Part shown: positions 57,657 to 64,000 of the stretch, in pieces
How positions within the stretch are numbered: position 1 is the stretch's first letter
Layout: each line of letters starts with the position of its first letter
Origin: Hermatobates lingyangjiaoensis
Taxonomy: Eukaryota > Arthropoda > Insecta > Hemiptera > Hermatobatidae
Reading direction: 5' to 3'
Assembly (NCBI GenBank): GCA_026182355.1
Contig: JAPFBL010000255.1
Span: 806,001 to 870,000, forward strand
Length of the DNA stretch: 64,000 bases
Translations under genes and position numbers: made by a program
The notes under the pieces: generated by a model
Databases searched by the model: none
What the model saw: only the letters and a program-made list of their open reading frames with translations
Told to the model about the DNA's origin: nothing

Positions 57657-60600
57657 GTGAGTACTCATTCTTAACTAAAAGTAAAAGTAAATCTGTAATA
57701 CAGAGTGTTCTTGACAGTCACTGAAAAAAATGTTTATTGCCATATTAAACAGTTTTAATTAATGGCTCTGCTAACATTTCTCTCACATATTTTGATAATT
57801 AGAGAAAAAAATACTAAAAGTAGAAGGTTGTTATTTTGTAATTGTTATGAATTAATTTTTTATTATGAATTAATTTTTTATGCAAAATTGTTTGTGTCTT
57901 TTGCATTTCATTCATAAAAAATAAGACTTCAGTGTTCATTTGTTTGATGGATGTTAATCTCGAAGTTAACTAAATCATAAGATTCCTGAATGCTGCTCCT
58001 AGTTTCAGTTATTATTAAAATAATTTAATGTATTTTTTTGATACATTAATTATTCTACCAACAATCTTGAGATATTGCAACTAAAACACAAGGTAATTGT
58101 AACCTCTTATATCGGAAACAGTAAATGTTAGTCCATCCAGGTATAAGTGCTGCATTCTAGAGAAATTTATTAGAAATATGAATGGGAAAGGCAACATTGT
58201 ATTTCATTCAAATAAATATCAGTTTTGTCTCAGTAGAAGTATAGGTCAAATTCATATTTGTTTTTTTTTTTATGTTAATTTCGCAATTTCTTATCAATTC
58301 AAGTTAGATTCATTTTCGATATCCATCAAATGGAAAATGGTAAAAAGAATTTTATAAATTTAACTCGGTTTGCTATACCGGTTTGTGTGCGAGATAAATA
58401 CAGTCATTTTTAGTATAAAGGTTTTAAAGTTTAAATAAGTATTAACCATTGTGATAAATATTTTACAAAGAAGGAGAAATAATTATGGTCATTATTATTA
58501 TCTATTATAAATATTTTGAGATTTTGATTAAAATATTTTTAGATTGGTATTAAAAATTCATTAATGTGAACAATTTGATTTTGATCTTAACCTACTTTGC
58601 GATTCAATTTTTATATTTAATCCTGATTTTATTAAAAATATGGATACGTTTTTATGACTAATTCAAATACTATACTCCATTTGTGTGGAGACCTTTGTTT
58701 GTTTACCCATTTTACCTCAGAATGAGTAAATACTATACTATTTGCAATTCTTTTGTAACGGATTATAAGATATCGATATTTTTTATGTGCTAGCAGATCG
58801 TGTTCGGCAAAACTTTGATTCTTACTTGTTACATCGTCAAATATCCATTCATCCAGCATTAAAATGTTATTTCAACTATTGTGTCAATGTCTGCATGGCA
58901 GTATTCGTGTGTTGATGACCATCATCTACTTTAATTATGTTTAGCAAAAAAAGGAAGTAATATAATAATTATTATTTTTAGATTTATAATAGTTTCGAGA
59001 GCTTTGTGAAAAAAATAGGTTTAGATTGATAATTAAATCGATTGGTCTATAGGTTAACATTTTGATACTGATCCGAATATATTTATTAGTTTTAATAAAA
59101 TCTGATAGGGCCTACACTTAACTTTACAATAAGTAATATAATATCTAACTCATTAACGACCGTTTTGTTTTATTTAATGTGGCTGTACATATATTGCAAT
59201 CAATAAAATAATCATTTGTTTACATGTGACTGTAATAATTTTGTTAGTTATAAGAAACGTGAAATCATTCATCGATCTGGTATCTTATTAAATTATTAAA
59301 CTGAGGCCCTGAATGTCATCGGATTTGAAAGACCGCAGCCACACCTGTTATATTGTGATTCCGTTGTTCTGACTAAATTCAACTTCAGATTTTAAGTTCT
59401 TAATGACCTTCATCAGTTTACATATACAAATATTTCTCACTTGTATAGTTTTACATATGATTTGGCAAAAATCTTAATTCATTCCATGGTGGTTGGGTCG
59501 CATTCAGATATGAAAGGTTTCTTTTCTAGACAGAGAGTTTTCATTCTTCATGTGATAAATACATCTGCCATTCAAAGTAGTTAAGTGGATTAATTTCTAA
59601 TAGATGTTCTACATATACATTCACATTTTTCATTTGAAGATATGCCATTCTTTACAAATATAAGTACAGTTGGAAAGAGCTTTTTAAACTAAATTGGACC
59701 CTGCTACTTTGCCTGCTTTTTTCTTGATTTATTTGTCCGTTCCTCTCCTCTGATAGGTGAGGAATGTAGTGATAAACTGCTCGAGACTCCAGGATATTTG
59801 TATTATTCCAAACATTTCTATATGGGAAATATGGTTTAGTTTCTGTGACTAATTTATTGCCCTTCAGTATATCAGATAGAACCCTTTTATTGATATCAGA
59901 AAGCATTAAATCCGGTAATACTTTCAACGTGAACAAAAAATTACACTTTTATGTTCAGGTTGCCACCCCCTCTAAAATAATTATCTATGAAGGGCATAGA
60001 TCAATATATCAATGTACAGATCAAACTATTATTTCATTCTGTTAATATTTTTGATATTTGTTCTCCCTGAGAGGTCTCTTTTCATTTTTGAAAATTAAGA
60101 GGAAATTATTCATTTTGATATAAATGTCTTAGTGGGGGATACTTTAAACCTGGAGGTAGCACATGTATTGTTTGATCCAGTTACCCTTATACATTCTTGT
60201 TTTTGTATATCAAAGAACCAATTCTTATGATATCATTCGTTTTACCAGAGAAGTAGTAATACTATTGTAAAGCCAAAGTAAAGATTTCGTATTAAGCTCC
60301 ATTTTCTACGAAATAATCTCTTAAAGGAGTACATTGCTCTTGTTTTCTTAGCTGTGGATCTGTTACATGTCTTTTCTCTTTTAATCATTTGTTTAAACAA
60401 CCTCCAAGAGTACCCCGTAACTTTAAACGGGGTTACTTTCGTTTTCCTCCTGCATGCAGGTGTAAGGACTGTTTTACTTGGATTTACAAGTAATCGTCAA
60501 TTCTGGAGGATGTTGGGTGTGTATCCGAAAAAATAACTTTTTTGATACACATCCAACCACCCACATATCCTCTCACTCACACAAACATTATCACAAAACC

Positions 60601-61011
60601 TTCAAAAGAGGACTTAGGGTACCTCAAAACATGTAAATCTGTCAAAATCTATACAAAGATATTTTAATGGTTATTATACTTTAGTTATAGTAAAGTAAGT
60701 ATATTGATAGATAATTGTATGATAGGTGTCACAGTCTATTCAGTTTATACTAGATTGTTAGATTAGTGGTATGTTAGAGAATTTTCTCTTTCTAATTAGG
60801 ATAAAATGATTAATTTGAAGTGGTTTTAATGTTCTGATGCAGTTAATAGTTAAAACTATATCTTCAGTTAATAGTAAAAAAATATTAATAAATTTAATTA
60901 TATGTTTTGAATACTTGATTTTCATAAATAATTTGGTAATCATATTTTTTCTTTTATAATGAATCAAATGTTGTAATTCGTATTCATGGAAACATGATTT
61001 CTGTTTTATAG
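57657..61011 (+). other. Intron; family 5-like fragment at 58670-58735
   Basis: catttgtgtggagacctttg (58678-58697), then gtttacccattttacctc, matches the right half of the inverted repeat at 16171-16241 and its loop. 59640-59940 and 60340-60540 hold unassigned frames (94 and 60 codons) without known motifs. Confidence 0.5.
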
Positions 61012-61165
61012 GAAGAGGTTAGGAAGCTGACAGAAAACTGGCAGTTTTTGAAGGGCAGAAGCGAACTACGTTCCGACAGCCTGTTGTCTTCTGCTAACAA
61101 CTCTCTGTCTTCATTGAAATCTCCTTCATCGTCTTCATGTCGAGCCACATCCACACCTATTAAAG
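61012..61165 (+). CDS. Dys: Dystrophin exon 35: helix C and Ser-rich linker
   Basis: Residues 2062-2112 plus one base. EEVRKLTENWQFLKG is helix C with Trp; it is followed by a Ser-rich linker (LKSPSSSSCRATSTP), which suggests another hinge. Acceptor tgttttatag, donor gtaagt. It is the last exon I can find; the next would have to start with two bases completing a codon, and lies beyond 64000. Confidence 0.92.
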
Positions 61166-61800
61166 GTAAGTTAATCACAACTATCTCTACATGTCAATGA
61201 TTCAAACGGTAATTTAAAATATTCCAACTATTGAACCGAATGTCCTTATAAAATGCAAGCATTTTCCATGACACACACATTTGCTCATTGCCAGCCGCCA
61301 TTTCACCCACTACTTGGAATACCCCTCTTTTTTCTCTTGATGGACAATTCAATTTCAATGAAGAAATCGTTATATATTAATCTCCAGTTTATTCTAACCT
61401 ACAATATAGATAAGTGAAAGTTGGTAACAATCCTTCTTGCAAACATGCGTTTAAAAATTTGATGCCAATCTCATTCTTAATTAAATTTTTAGATAATTTC
61501 TGGAGTGTCATGCATACTCTTCTAAGTTGCTCAGGACATAAAAAGATCAGTGTCCAAAACTTTTTCCTTCATGTTTACACATTCTAACACTATTAATATC
61601 TACGAGGTACTTAGATCTTAAGTAAAATCACATGTTTCGATCTCATAGACCATCCTTAGGCTATGCTTACTACTAAATTAAAAAGTAAAATGCAATATAA
61701 TGTCAATCCACAAACTGAACTATGCCAAGTTGGAGGTTGAGACATATCTTGAGTGGGTGGAGGTATTACCTACTCTGGTAGTAGGTCATTCGCCTTTGAC

Positions 61801-61803
<3 letters not shown>
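61166..61803 (+). other. Intron after the last exon, nothing recognised
   Basis: No further exon starting in the required phase is recognisable. Confidence 0.5.

Positions 61804-61841
<38 letters not shown>
61804..61841. repeat. (TA)n tract
   Basis: 38 bp of pure TA without a recognisable PLE end on either side. Confidence 0.9.
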
Positions 61842-61842
<1 letters not shown>

Positions 61843-64000
61843 CTTTTATTAATTTTACTTTTCTTGAATATCTAGTTAGTCTTCTGGCAAAGTGGCCTTT
61901 CTCTTCATGTCAATAGGAGTAGAGGTTGTAGAGTCCCTCTTGATTAATATGTTTTGACACTGGACTCCAACTTCTTCACATATAATCTCCTTCGAGTTAT
62001 TGATTTTGTTGAATTTGAAGTTACACTGTACTGTGGAAGATTACTACTTCTATTTCTAGATGGTTAGTTCAGGGGAAGATATTTCTGCATGGTGACCTCT
62101 TGACGATAAGAGTTTTTCTGCATGGTAACCCATTGACATTTTTTAACCATTCTCTGGTTATCTACAGGGAAAGTTATGGCCCAGGCGTTGGTTCTTATAT
62201 ACTGGTTTCTATGAGTTGTTTGGGGGAAGATAAATGATTAGTTTTGATAATGATCAATGGAAGAAATGTCTGTTATTGTTAGATCATTACATGTTATATG
62301 CAAGGATAATATGTCACTATTATCATATTTCCGAACAAAAACAGCCTCACTATCTTTAATTTAACTTTTTTTACGTTGTCCTTGAAGACTTGTGTAAAGG
62401 TTTAAGTAGTCGTTTGGTACATTTTTTTTTTTTGATATAAGGGATCTTCGATCCATTCTTCTGTATATTTAGTAATATTAGGTTGAATACATAGCGCTAT
62501 TGGAGTTAGAATCAAGCGAGAATTATATAAAGTGCTTAAAGTATTGTAGACGCCTGCATGTGTGCAATCTTAGGACTTTACCCTGGACTCATAATACTCT
62601 GGTTGTCCCCTTTAAGGGTAATATGCTATCACTCTAGGATTCAGAACTCCCACGAAGAACTCCCACCAGCATTATAGCTGTCACCAGCAAGTAGGACTGA
62701 TCCCTGCCTACTTGATAGAGACTGCTGTGCTTTATGTCACCGATCTCTGGACATATAGGAGGAGATAATCGCACAGTGACAGTTGAAACCCAATCACAAG
62801 TTGAAAAACACCATAATATCTACCCAAACTTGTGTTTGGAACCGCAGCCACAGTGAAGATAACACTAAATTAAGGGCTCCGTCATCAAAGTGGCCATGAC
62901 AGTATTCGTGATAGCAAAACCTTTTAGTTTATATTAAAGGTGGATCGGGTGATCCACCTGACCTACCACCAAACTGGTGGAATGGTGCTTTTAATTTCTG
63001 CCTAATGGAGGAATGGTTTCGTCGTTTATTTTCGCTTGCCTTCTAAATTTAGCCGAGAGAATTATCTCATTCGAGGAGATAGGCCCTTGGAATCAGAGAG
63101 TTCTCCAATTTGTCCGGGAGGGGGGGTTAAGTCTCATTTTGAACAGATCGTGAGTCCTGTTAAAAATTTTAATTTTCTGTGGTTTTACAGTTAAAAAGAT
63201 CTGGTTTCAATTTTTATGTTAGGGTGGGTATAAAGTGTTATTATTTTAAGGTTTGACCGTTCCATTGATCCTGATAATTTGTGTTTGTTTATAAATGTTT
63301 GCAACTTTTTTTAAACTTTCATTTTATTTTCTGTTGTATTTTTGTCTTCAAAAAACTATTGTGTTAAAGTATTCAAACACTTTTTTTATAGATATAAAAA
63401 AAGAAGATTTTTTTATGGTATTAACGATAGTTTTCAAATTACAATCATAATGGAATCTAATGAAACTTAAAACATTTTTTCTGTTAATAATGTTTCTGTT
63501 TCTTAAAAAAAAGTAATAATGATTTACATATTATACGCTCAATAAACAAAACAGTGGGAAAATTCTTATGAAATGTTACCCTCATAACCCCTGACAAAAG
63601 ATTTATAAATTATAATATTACCTAGTCAGCTATGCAAATGCAATGTATTTAGCTTCATATTCGAAAGTCTCGATGATGAAGATAATCTAGGAAAAAAAAT
63701 AATGAAAACTATGGGATTTTTGAAAATGTATTCCCCATTAAGTTTCATATGGCGTAAAATTTTAATGATATTTCTTTGTTGATTTCATTTATGTGTATAC
63801 GGTCAATCTATTTTCATTTTAATTATCAAATTTATAATTTCAATAGCTGCATCGAGATAGATATATTCCCCCTTGTCGTGTTATTTTTTCACTTTGTTTG
63901 ACTGCCTCTCAAATGATTATTGATTTTTAAACTGCTATTTGATAATAGTACTTCTTTTAATATTCACTTCTGTGTAATAGTGAATGTTTTATTTGCTATC
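61842..64000 (+). other. Intron; less AT-rich unidentified stretch about 62520-63150
   Basis: 62520-63150 is less AT-rich, with a small hairpin at 62940-62958 (ggtggatc...gatccacc), and is probably a repeat of unknown class. The rest is plain AT-rich intron to the window edge. Confidence 0.45.

Noticed and set aside
59652..59936. A 94-codon minus-strand frame as a gene or transposase piece
   Set aside because: No catalytic motif or similarity that I can name; left as unassigned intron.

Overview
This is one eukaryotic locus, not a gene-dense prokaryotic region. A single host gene runs left to right through the window: the middle of a dystrophin gene. I placed 35 coding exons between 3082 and 61165. 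All have AG acceptors and GT donors, and their phases join without a break into 6337 nt (2112 codons plus one base). The first two exons encode the end of the second calponin-homology (CH2) domain of the actin-binding region. A short hinge 1 follows, and spectrin-type repeats 1-3 line up well with vertebrate dystrophin. After that comes a long, more divergent spectrin-like rod. The promoter, CH1, the WW/EF-hand/ZZ end and both UTRs lie outside the window.

The organism is an animal, most likely an arthropod. The gene is an invertebrate-type dystrophin, the introns are AT-rich, and they carry a Jockey-type LINE, Penelope-like elements (PLEs), a Helitron with arthropod-like ends, and a tRNA-derived SINE whose tail resembles the arthropod telomere unit TTAGG/CCTAA. 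I cannot name the species; a chelicerate and a repeat-rich insect both remain possible.

Layout: 1-3081 is intron with several foldback PLE pieces. 3082-12047 holds the CH2 and repeat-1 exons, with a Helitron, a MITE and PLE debris in the introns. 12048-21460 holds one exon and the densest mobile DNA, including two different 5'-truncated PLEs joined head to head at 17191-20238. 21461-36990 has closely spaced rod exons, the SINE and the Jockey LINE. 37926-38861 is one unusually large 312-codon acidic exon. 41595-61165 has further rod exons in quieter introns. 61166-64000 is intron.

The most notable structure is in the repeats. Several PLE families occur as tail-out inverted pairs, with their 3' ends facing outward. 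Many are bounded on both sides by (TA)n tracts. Their terminal regions repeatedly fold as hammerhead-ribozyme-like motifs (CTGANGA ... GAAA). Every well-preserved copy has one extra base between the CTGANGA box and stem II. The dystrophin exon of 312 acidic codons, with a SUMO-interaction-like patch, is the most notable host-gene feature.
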